Below, piece by piece: positions 8,893 to 17,408 of a stretch of DNA of 64,000 bases (position 1 is the first letter of the stretch; every line of letters begins with the position of its first letter). A model generated the notes under the pieces. It did not search any database. It saw nothing but the letters and a program-made list of their open reading frames with translations, and was not told the origin of the DNA. The translations under genes were made by a program, and so were the position numbers. Origin of the DNA: an uncultured Candidatus Saccharibacteria bacterium (GTDB lineage: Bacteria > Patescibacteriota > Saccharimonadia > Saccharimonadales > Saccharimonadaceae); contig CALIXF010000009.1 in NCBI GenBank assembly GCA_938046735.1, positions 1 to 64,000 on the forward strand, in the 5' to 3' direction.

Positions 8893-8969
8893 TGGTGATT
8901 CCGGCGGGAGTCGAACCCGCGATTTTCTGGATGAGAACCAGACGTCCTAGACCACTAGACGACGGAACC
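8893..8969 (-). tRNA. tRNA-Glu (anticodon CTC)
   Basis: Complete cloverleaf with a 7-bp acceptor stem (GGTTCCG with CGGAATC, one G-U pair), an anticodon stem TCTGG/CCAGA enclosing TTCTCAT, and a T arm containing GGTTCGACTCC. The anticodon reads CTC, matching GAG codons. The CCA end is encoded. It lies 3.4 kb from gltX, which charges it. Confidence 0.95.
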
Positions 8970-9062
8970 AGTATATTAAAATTAACATTTTATGGGTGAA
9001 AAGGCAAGAGAAAAATGGGAGGGTATGAAAATGGAAAATATATTTTTTAAGCCCTTTAAATA

Positions 9063-9389
9063 TTAGTCACAATCAAAAGTACGATCTTTATAGTCGAGAT
9101 CATCAAGTTCAGCAAAGGTGCGAGGCTTACCGCTCATGCCAAGATCAATACCGTTGTTTTGACGACGAAAATCTTCATCAGACATATTACCTAAATTATC
9201 TTCATCCCCTTCATCCTCAAGATGATCATCGTCGCTAGGATCATTTTTATCGTAAGTAGTATGATCAAAGTAATCTGGCTGATTGGCGCCAGAATCCCAA
9301 GAATCTGCATTTGTGTCAACGGTCTCTTCAAAGACTTCAGACATTTTACTATTTGGTTCACCAATATTGGTGCGATATTGACCACTCAT
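9063..9389 (-). CDS. Small acidic protein of unknown function
   Basis: A 108-residue, strongly acidic, Asp/Asn-rich and probably disordered protein without signal peptide, membrane segment or cysteine-rich motif. An AGGAG site precedes the ATG (catgcaaaactcct on the plus strand), which supports it as a real gene. It follows the DUF3048 gene by about 45 nt and may be the last gene of a gltX-DUF3048 operon. I do not recognise the family. Confidence 0.65.
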   Translation of the reverse strand: MSGQYRTNIGEPNSKMSEVFEETVDTNADSWDSGANQPDYFDHTTYDKNDPSDDDHLEDEGDEDNLGNMSDEDFRRQNNGIDLGMSGKPRTFAELDDLDYKDRTFDCD

Positions 9390-9434
9390 GCAAAACTCCT
9401 GATTATTTTGAATTGATTATAACAAATTCTGAGT

Positions 9435-10826
9435 TTAATCGTAAGAGATTTTACCGTAGCTTTCGGGGATGGCGGAAATCCAGGTGCGACCAGGTTTGAG
9501 TTTGATAATTTTGCCATTAGAATCTTTAAAAATAATTTGTGAGCTTCGATCTGATTTATGCCAGCTACCTTCAAAAACAGTGCCGTTTTGGAAAATATAA
9601 GCAGAACCAGAACCAATAGTGGTAATATCTTCATGATAATGATCTAATGGACTGGTGCGCTGTTTGACACGCATGACGATAACAACGTCGGGATTAATCT
9701 GAGTGGGGGCTGGACAATCAAAATGTGGAGAGGGTTGCTCTTTTGTGTGTTCGCAAGTGTAGGAAAGATGTTTTTCGCCGTTTTGGAAACTACGAAAGTA
9801 AGTATCAGTATTTTGATTATAGAGATAACTCACATTGAAATTCGCTTGCCAATTGAAGTTAATGTGAATGTTGGAAATCTGTTTATGGGTGGGAGTAGTT
9901 TGTTCGGTTTGTTCAGTTGATTTTTGAACGAGTTGTTGTTGATTGGTGGATTCTTCAGGAGTAAGCCTAGGAAAAGACTGAGGGTGTGATCTTAAATCGT
10001 TTTCTTTTTCGCGGTGAAACCTGGCGAGGAGCGATCCAGAAGTTAAAAGATTATTGGGGGCATAATAGCCTAGGAAACCGGAATGTGTCCAACGGCCGCT
10101 ACTTCGCCACATATAGGTATAAGATTCTGAGAGATGTTTATAGCCGGTACTAACGGCAGAAAGGGCGTCATCGGCGCCACCGGCATGAACAATGGTGCAA
10201 TCAAAAGGAGAATCCCAATCGAGATGATAGACTCGGAGTGAACGAATGGGGCCAATGGCACTTTGATTGATCGGATTTTTAAAGATAGCTGCAAAACGAG
10301 TGATGCCAGCTTCGGCAATAGCTTCAAAAACAATACTGGCCGAATTAAGTCCAACTTGAGGTCGAGCACCATCTGCACCGTTGGGGATTTGGATACAGAA
10401 AATAGGCTCAGAATTAATGTCATTTGCAATCTGCTCTGCTTGTTTTATTGTCAATTTTTTGGGTTTTCCGGTTTCATCTAAAATTGCAGTACCAGATTGA
10501 TCGTATTGAGTACCAGAATGAGAAATTGCTTCACCAGTTAGGTTGTCATAAAACCAAGTTGGAGTACCTTCGACTTCGGTGAGCTGTTTAGGGTCAGACC
10601 CCGGAGTATTAGTTGTATTTGATAATAGTAGAAAAATCACACTGGTAATAATTATAAGTAAAAGGATAACAGTAGTAATGCTGAAAATTAATTTTTTGGG
10701 AAAAGACTTTTTATTAGATGATTTTTTTAGGTCCTTTTCATTTATAATAAGATCTTCTACGGTTTGAGCTTTTTCTACTTTGGTTGGTTGTAGATTTTTG
10801 TTTGAAGATTTTTGTTGTTTTCCCAC
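9435..10826 (-). CDS. Membrane-anchored DUF3048 (YerB-like) protein
   Basis: A 463-residue protein with a Lys-rich cytoplasmic N-terminus, one membrane segment (about residues 47-68, IFSITTVILLLIIITSVIFL) and a large extracytoplasmic domain. The family signature is QIPNGADGARPQVGLNSASI, followed by FEAIAEAGITRFAAIF, GPIRSLRVYHLDW and IVHAGGADDAL; YerB-type DUF3048 proteins share this pattern. Function is unknown; in Bacillus YerB is a lipoprotein, whereas this one has an uncleaved anchor. Start is GTG with AAGGAG upstream, 11 nt after gltX, so it is probably translated from the gltX transcript. Confidence 0.85.
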   Translation of the reverse strand: MGKQQKSSNKNLQPTKVEKAQTVEDLIINEKDLKKSSNKKSFPKKLIFSITTVILLLIIITSVIFLLLSNTTNTPGSDPKQLTEVEGTPTWFYDNLTGEAISHSGTQYDQSGTAILDETGKPKKLTIKQAEQIANDINSEPIFCIQIPNGADGARPQVGLNSASIVFEAIAEAGITRFAAIFKNPINQSAIGPIRSLRVYHLDWDSPFDCTIVHAGGADDALSAVSTGYKHLSESYTYMWRSSGRWTHSGFLGYYAPNNLLTSGSLLARFHREKENDLRSHPQSFPRLTPEESTNQQQLVQKSTEQTEQTTPTHKQISNIHINFNWQANFNVSYLYNQNTDTYFRSFQNGEKHLSYTCEHTKEQPSPHFDCPAPTQINPDVVIVMRVKQRTSPLDHYHEDITTIGSGSAYIFQNGTVFEGSWHKSDRSSQIIFKDSNGKIIKLKPGRTWISAIPESYGKISYD

Positions 10827-10837
10827 CTGTTGACTCC

Positions 10838-12346
10838 TTAATTATTAGAAAGGGCAGTACGAACCCTGTTTAATCTAGCAAGTGTGCGATTTTTGCCAAG
10901 AACACGAAGAGTAAGATGAAGTGCTGGACTGAAAGCAGCAAAACTAACAGCAATGCGAATAAGACTAAAAAATTCTGCGGGTTTCTTTTCGGTTTTAGTA
11001 AGTAAGTTGTTAAGAACATTTTGAAGATTGTTATCGGTCCAGTCGGTATCTTCAATATCATTAAGAACTTCGATAGCTTCAGTCAATAAGTTAATTAATT
11101 CAGTTTCGGAGTATTTTTTTAAGAATTTACTACCAGTGATCATTGAAAGATCGATGACAGGGTCTTCAAAAAAGTAAGTGGTCATTGTGCGAAGATCGGA
11201 GAGAGTTTTTAATCGATCATAGATGATGGATAGGACGGATTTTTTATATTCAAGGGTTTCTTGTTGAGCAGAAACTGGCCAGAAATCGATAGGTTTAAAA
11301 AGATCATAACGAGAAAAATCTTCTGAATCTTCGGTTTCACAGGTTCTAGCAAAGAGCTCATTAATTCCCTGCTCGGTGGCAATTTTGCGAATCCATTGTC
11401 CGTTCATCCAAAGAATCTTTATCTCATCAAAACGAGCCCCAGAATTTTGAATGCGGTCAACTGAAAACTTTTCAATTAATTCGGGTAATGAGTAAATTTC
11501 TTGCTCGGTGCCATCATTCCAACCAAGACAAGCGAGGTAATTAAGTATAGCTTCAGGAAGAATGCCGTCATCACGATATTCGGTCACTGATTTTGCTCCA
11601 TCACGTTTGCCAAGTTTTTTGTTTCCAGTCGGAGCTAAAATGTGAGGTAGAGAAACAAAGAGATGTCTTGGGAAATTAAGAGCATCGTAAAGTGCTAGAT
11701 AATTTGGAGTGCTGGAGAGATATTCTACACCACGAGTAATGTGGCTACATTCCATTAAAGTATCGTCGATGATGTGGGCAAAGTTATAGGTTGGCATACC
11801 ATCTTTTTTGATTAGAATAATATCATCGCAAACTTCGGGTCCAGTATGAATATCTCCCATTACTTCATCATGCCAGCTGTATTCTTTAGGGATAGTTTTG
11901 AAACGAATAGGTAAGCCTTCTTTCCATTCAGGAGAATTTTTGGGGCGATGATTACGATAAAGATAAGGTATCTTTTTGGCCTCATCTTCTTGGCGATATG
12001 CTTCAATTTGTTCACTAGTAGTATCATCGGCATAAGCGCGACCGTCGGCAATTAATTTTTTAGCCCATTTTATGTAAATATCTTTTCTTTTGGACTGGAC
12101 ATACGGAGCGAAAGGGCCACCTTTGATAGGACCTTCGTCCCAGTCAAGATGAAGCCAACGCATGGTGTCAAGAATTAGTTCGGTTGCACCTTCTACAAAG
12201 CGAGCCTGATCGGTATCTTCAATGCGAAGAATGAATTGACCACCAGCTTGCCTAGCGATCAAAAAAGGATAGATAGCACTTCTAATATTGCCAATATGGA
12301 TATAGCCAGTTGGACTAGGAGCAAAACGGGTACGAGTTTTCTTCAT
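10838..12346 (-). CDS. gltX: Glutamyl-tRNA synthetase
   Basis: Charges tRNA-Glu; may also charge tRNA-Gln if the organism uses GatCAB, which cannot be judged here. The class I motif appears as RFAPSPTGYIHIGNIRSA (HIGH region) and the KMSKS equivalent as KKLGKRDGAKS. The glutamate-binding RIEDTDQARF and the anticodon-binding helical C-terminus are present, and 502 residues is normal. A TGATATACT promoter ends 9 nt before the ATG with no ribosome binding site. DUF3048 and the acidic small gene follow in the same direction. Confidence 0.97.
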   Translation of the reverse strand: MKKTRTRFAPSPTGYIHIGNIRSAIYPFLIARQAGGQFILRIEDTDQARFVEGATELILDTMRWLHLDWDEGPIKGGPFAPYVQSKRKDIYIKWAKKLIADGRAYADDTTSEQIEAYRQEDEAKKIPYLYRNHRPKNSPEWKEGLPIRFKTIPKEYSWHDEVMGDIHTGPEVCDDIILIKKDGMPTYNFAHIIDDTLMECSHITRGVEYLSSTPNYLALYDALNFPRHLFVSLPHILAPTGNKKLGKRDGAKSVTEYRDDGILPEAILNYLACLGWNDGTEQEIYSLPELIEKFSVDRIQNSGARFDEIKILWMNGQWIRKIATEQGINELFARTCETEDSEDFSRYDLFKPIDFWPVSAQQETLEYKKSVLSIIYDRLKTLSDLRTMTTYFFEDPVIDLSMITGSKFLKKYSETELINLLTEAIEVLNDIEDTDWTDNNLQNVLNNLLTKTEKKPAEFFSLIRIAVSFAAFSPALHLTLRVLGKNRTLARLNRVRTALSNN

Positions 12347-12355
12347 GATAGATCT

Positions 12356-12364
12356 AGTATATCA
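12356..12364 (-). promoter_or_regulatory. Extended -10 promoter of gltX
   Basis: TGATATACT on the minus strand; the hexamer ends 9 nt before the ATG, predicting a leader of at most 2-3 nt. Confidence 0.55.
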
Positions 12365-12374
12365 CTTTTGATTA

Positions 12375-13613
12375 CTAGAGAGAAGTTACGATATTTTTGA
12401 TCTGTTTTTTAGAGAGTTCACCTTGGTGATTGATGATTTTATAGACGATACCAGCATTAACCCAGGTAGCATTGGATCCGTTGATGTAGATAGTAATTCC
12501 CTGTTCCCTGATTGAATCATAATTTTCACCCCACTTTTGTTTGACAAAGCGGTTTAGGAGAGCAGTGCTATCCCAGGGGAGTTTTTCTTCGGTGAGAGTG
12601 AATTTGGCTTGATTTGGGCCAACAAAATCCATAGCGACGCTGTTATCTTGTGCAGTATAAACGCCAGAAAGACGATAGTCGCGTGGAATATAGTTTGGAT
12701 AGGTAGCCTGAATTCCGGTTTGCATGGCGGCAACTTTAACGGAGATATCTGGCATATTAGATTGAACGACAAAGAAGAGGGCGGCGACTACAGCGGAGGA
12801 ACAAAGAAAAGCAAAGAAAATACGAGCACCTTTTTTATGATGTTTAGCCAGTGAACTCGTGGTTTTAGGAGGGGTTTGTACGGATGCTTTAGTTGTTATA
12901 GTGTTTTTCTGATCTGGTTTCTTGATATGTTTAAACGCAGATTCGACTGAGGAGACTGTCATATTGGAAGCAGGAATTTTAGATGGGGCTTGTGTTTTTT
13001 TGTCGAGCGGTTTGGGTTTTTTGAGGGGTTTAGCAATGGATTGTTCAATTTCTGCAAGAGTTTTGGCAGGAGCTTTAAATGTTTGACGTTTTTTATATGA
13101 GTTTGTAAAAATTGCCGCTGGTCTAATGGCTTGATTGAGTGTTTCTTGCTCTTGTCTGGAGACTAGAGCAAATGCGTGATCTATTTTAGCTTGTTGATTG
13201 AAGATAGGAGCAGTTGAAGAAGCGATGCGAGCGGTAGGAGTAGCTTGACGAGTGTTTGTAGCAACGGAAGTGTCGTCAAGAACTGTAATTTTCTTTGGTT
13301 CAGGGGTAGTAGTAACAGGAGCCTTAGAAACAGAAATAGAGATAGTCTTTTTGGCTAAAGGTTTTGCAGGGGTTTTATGTTTAAAAGTAATATTAATGGA
13401 ATTATCATTAGGGGAGGTTTGGATGGAGGATTGCTTTTGAATGGGAGTATACGATTGTGTATTGGCATACGAGACAGTGGACTGCGAGGATGTTGATTTT
13501 GTGAGGTTAGAAACTGGACGACGTACGTAGCGACGGTTCAAGGTAGCGGATGCTTGAATGTTATGATGAGTGCGTCTACTTGAAATTTCTTGGGTATGTA
13601 ACTGTCTTTGCAT
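12375..13613 (-). CDS. Single-pass membrane protein with DUF4367-like extracellular domain
   Basis: A 412-residue protein. Residues 1-270 are low complexity, rich in Thr, Ser, Lys, Pro and Gln, and likely cytoplasmic and disordered. One membrane segment (FFAFLCSSAVVAALFFVV, about 275-293) leads to a ~115-residue outer domain ending GITIYINGSNATWVNAGIVYKI; this strand pattern resembles DUF4367/outer lipoprotein-sorting-like domains, but I am not certain. GAGGAAG precedes the ATG, so this gene has a normal leader. It lies 29 nt downstream... upstream in transcription order of gltX and could read into it, although gltX has its own -10 box. Confidence 0.65.
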   Translation of the reverse strand: MQRQLHTQEISSRRTHHNIQASATLNRRYVRRPVSNLTKSTSSQSTVSYANTQSYTPIQKQSSIQTSPNDNSINITFKHKTPAKPLAKKTISISVSKAPVTTTPEPKKITVLDDTSVATNTRQATPTARIASSTAPIFNQQAKIDHAFALVSRQEQETLNQAIRPAAIFTNSYKKRQTFKAPAKTLAEIEQSIAKPLKKPKPLDKKTQAPSKIPASNMTVSSVESAFKHIKKPDQKNTITTKASVQTPPKTTSSLAKHHKKGARIFFAFLCSSAVVAALFFVVQSNMPDISVKVAAMQTGIQATYPNYIPRDYRLSGVYTAQDNSVAMDFVGPNQAKFTLTEEKLPWDSTALLNRFVKQKWGENYDSIREQGITIYINGSNATWVNAGIVYKIINHQGELSKKQIKNIVTSL

Positions 13614-13711
13614 GTTTATCTTGTCTTCCTCACTCTTTTATTACGCTTGTAGTTATTATAAACTATATCGGTTTGGAAAATCAATACTAATTAAATTTAG
13701 AAAAGTTGTCA

Positions 13712-13720
13712 TGCTATAAT
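13712..13720 (+). promoter_or_regulatory. Extended -10 promoter of the PEGA protein gene
   Basis: TGCTATAAT, ending 9 nt before the ATG at 13730. The predicted start of transcription is within 3 nt of the start codon. Confidence 0.6.
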
Positions 13721-13729
13721 GAGATTAAT

Positions 13730-15241
13730 ATGGACATTGAAAAACGTAAGCGTAATAAACTGATTAAGATTATTTTTGTAGATATTATCATGTCGCTTGC
13801 TGTGGTGGGGCTAGTTTTTGTACTTGTAGCAATAGTGGAGGGGTGGCGACTGGGGTCCAACTTGAAGTTAGAACAAAACGGTATGGCACAGATTGAATCT
13901 TTACCAACTGGGGCAAAGGTTGTAATTGATGGTAAACAAGATTTTAATGAAACTAATATTTCTAAATTACTATCAGCTGGCGAACATGAAATTACTTTGT
14001 GGAAAGAGGGTTTTGATTCTTGGACAAAGAAAATTAATATTGCCCCAGGATTATTGACAAGATTGAAGCATCCACGTCTTTTTAAACAGAATAGAATAAC
14101 GGAAGAAGTGGCAAAATATTCAAGTTTACGTTTTCTATACGCTTCTCCAGATCACCGAAGTTTATTGGCTGCAATTGATGACACGACGAAATGGTATTAC
14201 ATGACAGCCCTTGGTGCAGATAAGGTTACTATAGAAGAAGTGGATGTAAAGAATATTTTCTCTGGCACAGGTGATGGTAAATTCCCTGGCGAAATTTCGC
14301 AAATTACTTGGAACGAGACAAGCGAAAAAATACTTATGCAGGTGAAGAGAGGCGAAAATTCTGAGTGGGGAGTGATTAATTTGAAAAAAGTAAGCGAAAG
14401 TATAAATTTAACGCAGGCGATCTTAAAATATACGGAAAAAAATGCAGAGAAAAAAACTGATGGAGTTTCCGGAAAACAAATTACTGAAGTAAAAAGAAAC
14501 CTAACACAAGTTGTGATTAGTGATGCGACGGCAAGTAGATTTGTTGCATTGATTGATGGGGCTTTGAGAGAAATTGATACTTCGATGAAAACGTTTTCGG
14601 AAGCATATTTGAAAAATATTGCTAAGTTTAAGATGTCTGGTTCGCAAATAATTTATCTAACAAAACATGAGAAAGATAAACGTCAAGTAGGAATTTATCG
14701 TTTGGGAGATAAGGGTGGAATTGATATTGAGGTTATTGTCCGTTCAAAAAAAGATGCGGTGGTAGGGCTGGCTCTTTCTGAGTTTGATAGTAAAAAATAT
14801 TTATGTGTTACGATAGATGAACAGTTGACGATCTATCGTGCTAATGAATACCCGACTTATGGTAATAATGATAATAACTTTGAGAAGATTAGTGAAGAAA
14901 AATTGGCTTTTACACCAAATGATCTTGTGCGATCGGATAATGGTGAGTTTTTTATCGCGAAGAGTGATAAAAAATTTATGATTTATAATCTTGATCTTGA
15001 GGAACTGAGCTATGTAGATCACCAGAATAGTAATATTTCGTGGCTAGATAATTACTTGATATTTGATGTGGTTGATGGCAAAATGGAGGTGTTTGATTTT
15101 GATGGTGCTAATCGTCGTACGATCTTGAGTAAGAATGTAGCTGCTGGATTTGATGCAGTGATCAACTCAAATAATCGTTATTTGTACTATGTAGTGAAAA
15201 CTGATAATGGATACAACTTGCAGCGAGATAAGTTGATCTAA
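13730..15241 (+). CDS. Membrane-anchored PEGA-domain protein
   Basis: A 503-residue protein with a short positive N-terminus, one membrane segment (IIMSLAVVGLVFVLVAIVEG, about residues 18-37) and an outer PEGA domain (GMAQIESLPTGAKVVIDGKQ through TLWKEGFDSWTKKINIAPG). The remainder, about 380 residues, has repeating beta-strand blades (SPDHRSLLAAID, SDNGEFFIAKSD, NSNNRYLYYVVK) like a beta propeller. PEGA domains are common in surface proteins. The start at 13730 is preferred to the frame opening at 13706 because the promoter -10 box lies at 13715-13720. Substrate or partner is unknown. Confidence 0.75.
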   Translation: MDIEKRKRNKLIKIIFVDIIMSLAVVGLVFVLVAIVEGWRLGSNLKLEQNGMAQIESLPTGAKVVIDGKQDFNETNISKLLSAGEHEITLWKEGFDSWTKKINIAPGLLTRLKHPRLFKQNRITEEVAKYSSLRFLYASPDHRSLLAAIDDTTKWYYMTALGADKVTIEEVDVKNIFSGTGDGKFPGEISQITWNETSEKILMQVKRGENSEWGVINLKKVSESINLTQAILKYTEKNAEKKTDGVSGKQITEVKRNLTQVVISDATASRFVALIDGALREIDTSMKTFSEAYLKNIAKFKMSGSQIIYLTKHEKDKRQVGIYRLGDKGGIDIEVIVRSKKDAVVGLALSEFDSKKYLCVTIDEQLTIYRANEYPTYGNNDNNFEKISEEKLAFTPNDLVRSDNGEFFIAKSDKKFMIYNLDLEELSYVDHQNSNISWLDNYLIFDVVDGKMEVFDFDGANRRTILSKNVAAGFDAVINSNNRYLYYVVKTDNGYNLQRDKLI

Positions 15242-15319
15242 CAACTTCTAAGCTGAAGAAAATATTTTAAGTTTAGTTATTCAAATTTTAGCATCTAATT
15301 TTGCCTAATTGAGGATATC

Positions 15320-16657
15320 TTAATTTGATTGGCCGGTTAACCAGCGCCAAATGCGTTCAAAGAAGGAATAGTCGTTAGCTGGCATAACCTGATTAGCGGT
15401 CTTGGTATTATTGTTAGTATTTGTCTCGGTTTGAGTATTTTCGGCAATATTCGGGGTTTCAGCTTTATTGTATGAAGGGTTAATTTGTTCGGCAGTGACT
15501 AGGAGACGATAACGGTCGGTACCAAGCGGAGTGCAGGTAATGAGGGTAAGTAATGGTTTGTCGGTAGGACGAGTGAGGGCGGCAACATTGGTTGGTTCAA
15601 CTGTTTCACGTTTAAAGACTTTATAAGTATAACGAACCGAATTGTAATTAATATAAATTAAGTCTCCATCAACAAGACGTTCAAGTCCAGAGAAAATAAA
15701 TTTATACTGATTATTACTATAAATGTCTCCGGCTGAGTGCCCAGAGATAACGAGATTACCGATTTGTCCAGGCATAGCATCGGCCCCAGGGATTTTGAAT
15801 TGAGCAACCCCACGATTCATTGCATCGTTAATAGTGGCGGTGTCGGTGGCAAGATTATAAAGAACTGGAACGTCAACATTGAGCTTAGGGATGAGGAGTC
15901 TTGGATCGGCACTAGGAGCCTCGGAGACGGTGGGATCAATAGCGGTGATGCCAGTATCTTTAGTGTTCCCTGGTGCAATGTAAGCCATGATTGGAGCGAA
16001 AATGAGACGATTGTATTGTAGAAATAGAATAAAAAGTACAGAAAAAACGCCAGCAAAGAGTGGAACGAGCTGCTTATGTCGTTTGGAGAGCTTAAAACTA
16101 GAGTTGGCCTTTTGACGGATCTTCTCGCGTAAAGTGGTTTCTACTTGCTTGGATTCGGTAGCATTTCCAGAAATAGTATCTTGAGAGAGGACTTCTTGAG
16201 GAGTTGCGGTGTGGTTCGAAATCTTTGTTTTTTCATTTTCAATATATTTCTGGGCAGCTTTAGCATAGTATTCACTGTAATATTTTTGATAATAATTTTG
16301 CCAATCAGAGTGATATTTTTGCCAATTATTAGTTTGATTATTGAGGTTAATAGGAGTTTGTTTAAGTGAACTGCGATTTTCGGTATTGTATTTCTGGATT
16401 AGACTACTGCGAAGAGTTTGTTCGCCTAAAATGCGATGTTCGACTTTGTGCTGATTATTATGTAGAAAAGAGAGAGCAGCAAAGGATCGGCTAGTTTGTT
16501 GAAGTTTATTTAATGGCGAGTTGTGAGCTGTAGAATTTTGGACAGCAGAAACAGGACTGTTATTAGAATAAGCAGCCAGGACTTTTTTGCGAGCGAGCTC
16601 AGTGACAGTTTGCCTTTGTCGATCGCTGGAAGATAACCCACCATCTTTTGGATTCAT
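15320..16657 (-). CDS. Membrane-anchored sortase (class D/E-like)
   Basis: A 445-residue transpeptidase that should join surface proteins to the cell wall or to one another. A ~190-residue polar N-terminus precedes a membrane segment (VPLFAGVFSVLFILFLQY, about 197-215) and the catalytic domain. Catalytic His is in ISGHSAGD, Cys in LLTLITCTPLGTD and Arg in RYRLLV. The spacing and TCTPxGT pattern fit class D/E sortases. A Thr/Asn-rich tail ends in WRWLTGQ. The N-terminal extension is much longer than usual and may be cytoplasmic. The ATG follows an extended -10 element by 6 nt (leaderless). No obvious LPXTG substrate is encoded in this window. Confidence 0.9.
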   Translation of the reverse strand: MNPKDGGLSSSDRQRQTVTELARKKVLAAYSNNSPVSAVQNSTAHNSPLNKLQQTSRSFAALSFLHNNQHKVEHRILGEQTLRSSLIQKYNTENRSSLKQTPINLNNQTNNWQKYHSDWQNYYQKYYSEYYAKAAQKYIENEKTKISNHTATPQEVLSQDTISGNATESKQVETTLREKIRQKANSSFKLSKRHKQLVPLFAGVFSVLFILFLQYNRLIFAPIMAYIAPGNTKDTGITAIDPTVSEAPSADPRLLIPKLNVDVPVLYNLATDTATINDAMNRGVAQFKIPGADAMPGQIGNLVISGHSAGDIYSNNQYKFIFSGLERLVDGDLIYINYNSVRYTYKVFKRETVEPTNVAALTRPTDKPLLTLITCTPLGTDRYRLLVTAEQINPSYNKAETPNIAENTQTETNTNNNTKTANQVMPANDYSFFERIWRWLTGQSN

Positions 16658-16663
16658 GTTTTA

Positions 16664-16672
16664 ATTATAACA
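16664..16672 (-). promoter_or_regulatory. Extended -10 promoter of the sortase gene (leaderless)
   Basis: TGTTATAAT on the minus strand; the hexamer ends 6 nt before the ATG at 16657. Confidence 0.6.
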
Positions 16673-16735
16673 TTGAAGATCGCGTCTAACAAAACTATTA
16701 TTAAGAAAATGGGTTTTATGGTAGAATAGTACAGA

Positions 16736-16822
16736 GGGCGAATGGCGGAATTGGTAGACGCGCCAGACTCAAAATCTAGTTCCAGCAATGGAGTGTGGGT
16801 TCGATTCCCACTTCGCCCACCA
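16736..16822 (+). tRNA. tRNA-Leu (anticodon CAA)
   Basis: Class II tRNA with acceptor stem GGGCGAA/TTCGCCC, a D arm of GGCGGAATTGGTAGACGC type, an anticodon loop CTCAAAA (anticodon CAA), a variable arm around TTCCAGCAATGGAG, T arm GTGGGTTCGATTCCCAC and encoded CCA. The anticodon stem CCAGA/TCTAG has a C-A mismatch at the second pair. A TGGTAGAAT promoter element lies just upstream. Confidence 0.93.
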
Positions 16823-16826
16823 AATA

Positions 16827-16848
16827 CGGCCTGAATGGTCGATTTTTT
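16827..16848 (+). terminator. Terminator after tRNA-Leu
   Basis: A short stem CGGCC/GGTCG (one G-U pair) with a TGAAT loop, followed by ATTTTTT. It starts 5 nt after the tRNA. Confidence 0.65.
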
Positions 16849-16956
16849 GTATTTTTGATAAAAAATAATGGTTTTGACAAAATTAGACATTTTAATTACA
16901 GTGACCTAGATCTTGTTATTTGTTATAATGAAAACAGTTTTTGGAGGTGGTAGAAA

Positions 16957-17406
16957 ATGGGAAATAAGAAACAGATAAATCGAACCGTAATTGTTGTTTG
17001 TGGTGTGCTACTGGGGATTTTATTGATTGCGTTTGGAGTTTATCAAAACATGAATTCAGAATACACGAAATTAAATATTCCTACTGCCGAAAAGCTCCAA
17101 GAAAAAATTAAGAATAGCTATCAAGAAATCGACAATTTAAGAAAAGAGATGCTAGATGAGTATGAAAAAAATGGTGAAACGGCAGAATATCGCGCTAAAT
17201 CTAGACAAATTCAAGAGAAAGAGGCAAATCGTGCGAACTTGGAAGAAAGGTTATTGAAAATTAATAAACGTGAATATGACAATATTAAAAATGAAGCAAT
17301 GGGAAAATCAATGCCATTATTTATTGGAGGAATATTAATCATTGTAATGTCATTAGTAGTATCGGGAGTATTATTCTCGATTGAACAGAAACAGAAGAAA
17401 AAATAA
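16957..17406 (+). CDS. Small membrane protein with coiled coil
   Basis: A 149-residue protein with two membrane segments (VIVVCGVLLGILLIAFGVYQ near residues 10-30 and FIGGILIIVMSLVVSGVLF near 120-140) separated by a charged helical, probably coiled-coil region (EKLQEKIKNSYQEIDNLRKE and onward). GGAGGTGG precedes the ATG and TATAAT lies at 16925-16930. The P-type ATPase starts 2 nt after its stop, so the two are co-translated; it could be an accessory subunit. Family not recognised. Confidence 0.7.
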   Translation: MGNKKQINRTVIVVCGVLLGILLIAFGVYQNMNSEYTKLNIPTAEKLQEKIKNSYQEIDNLRKEMLDEYEKNGETAEYRAKSRQIQEKEANRANLEERLLKINKREYDNIKNEAMGKSMPLFIGGILIIVMSLVVSGVLFSIEQKQKKK

Positions 17407-17408
17407 GT

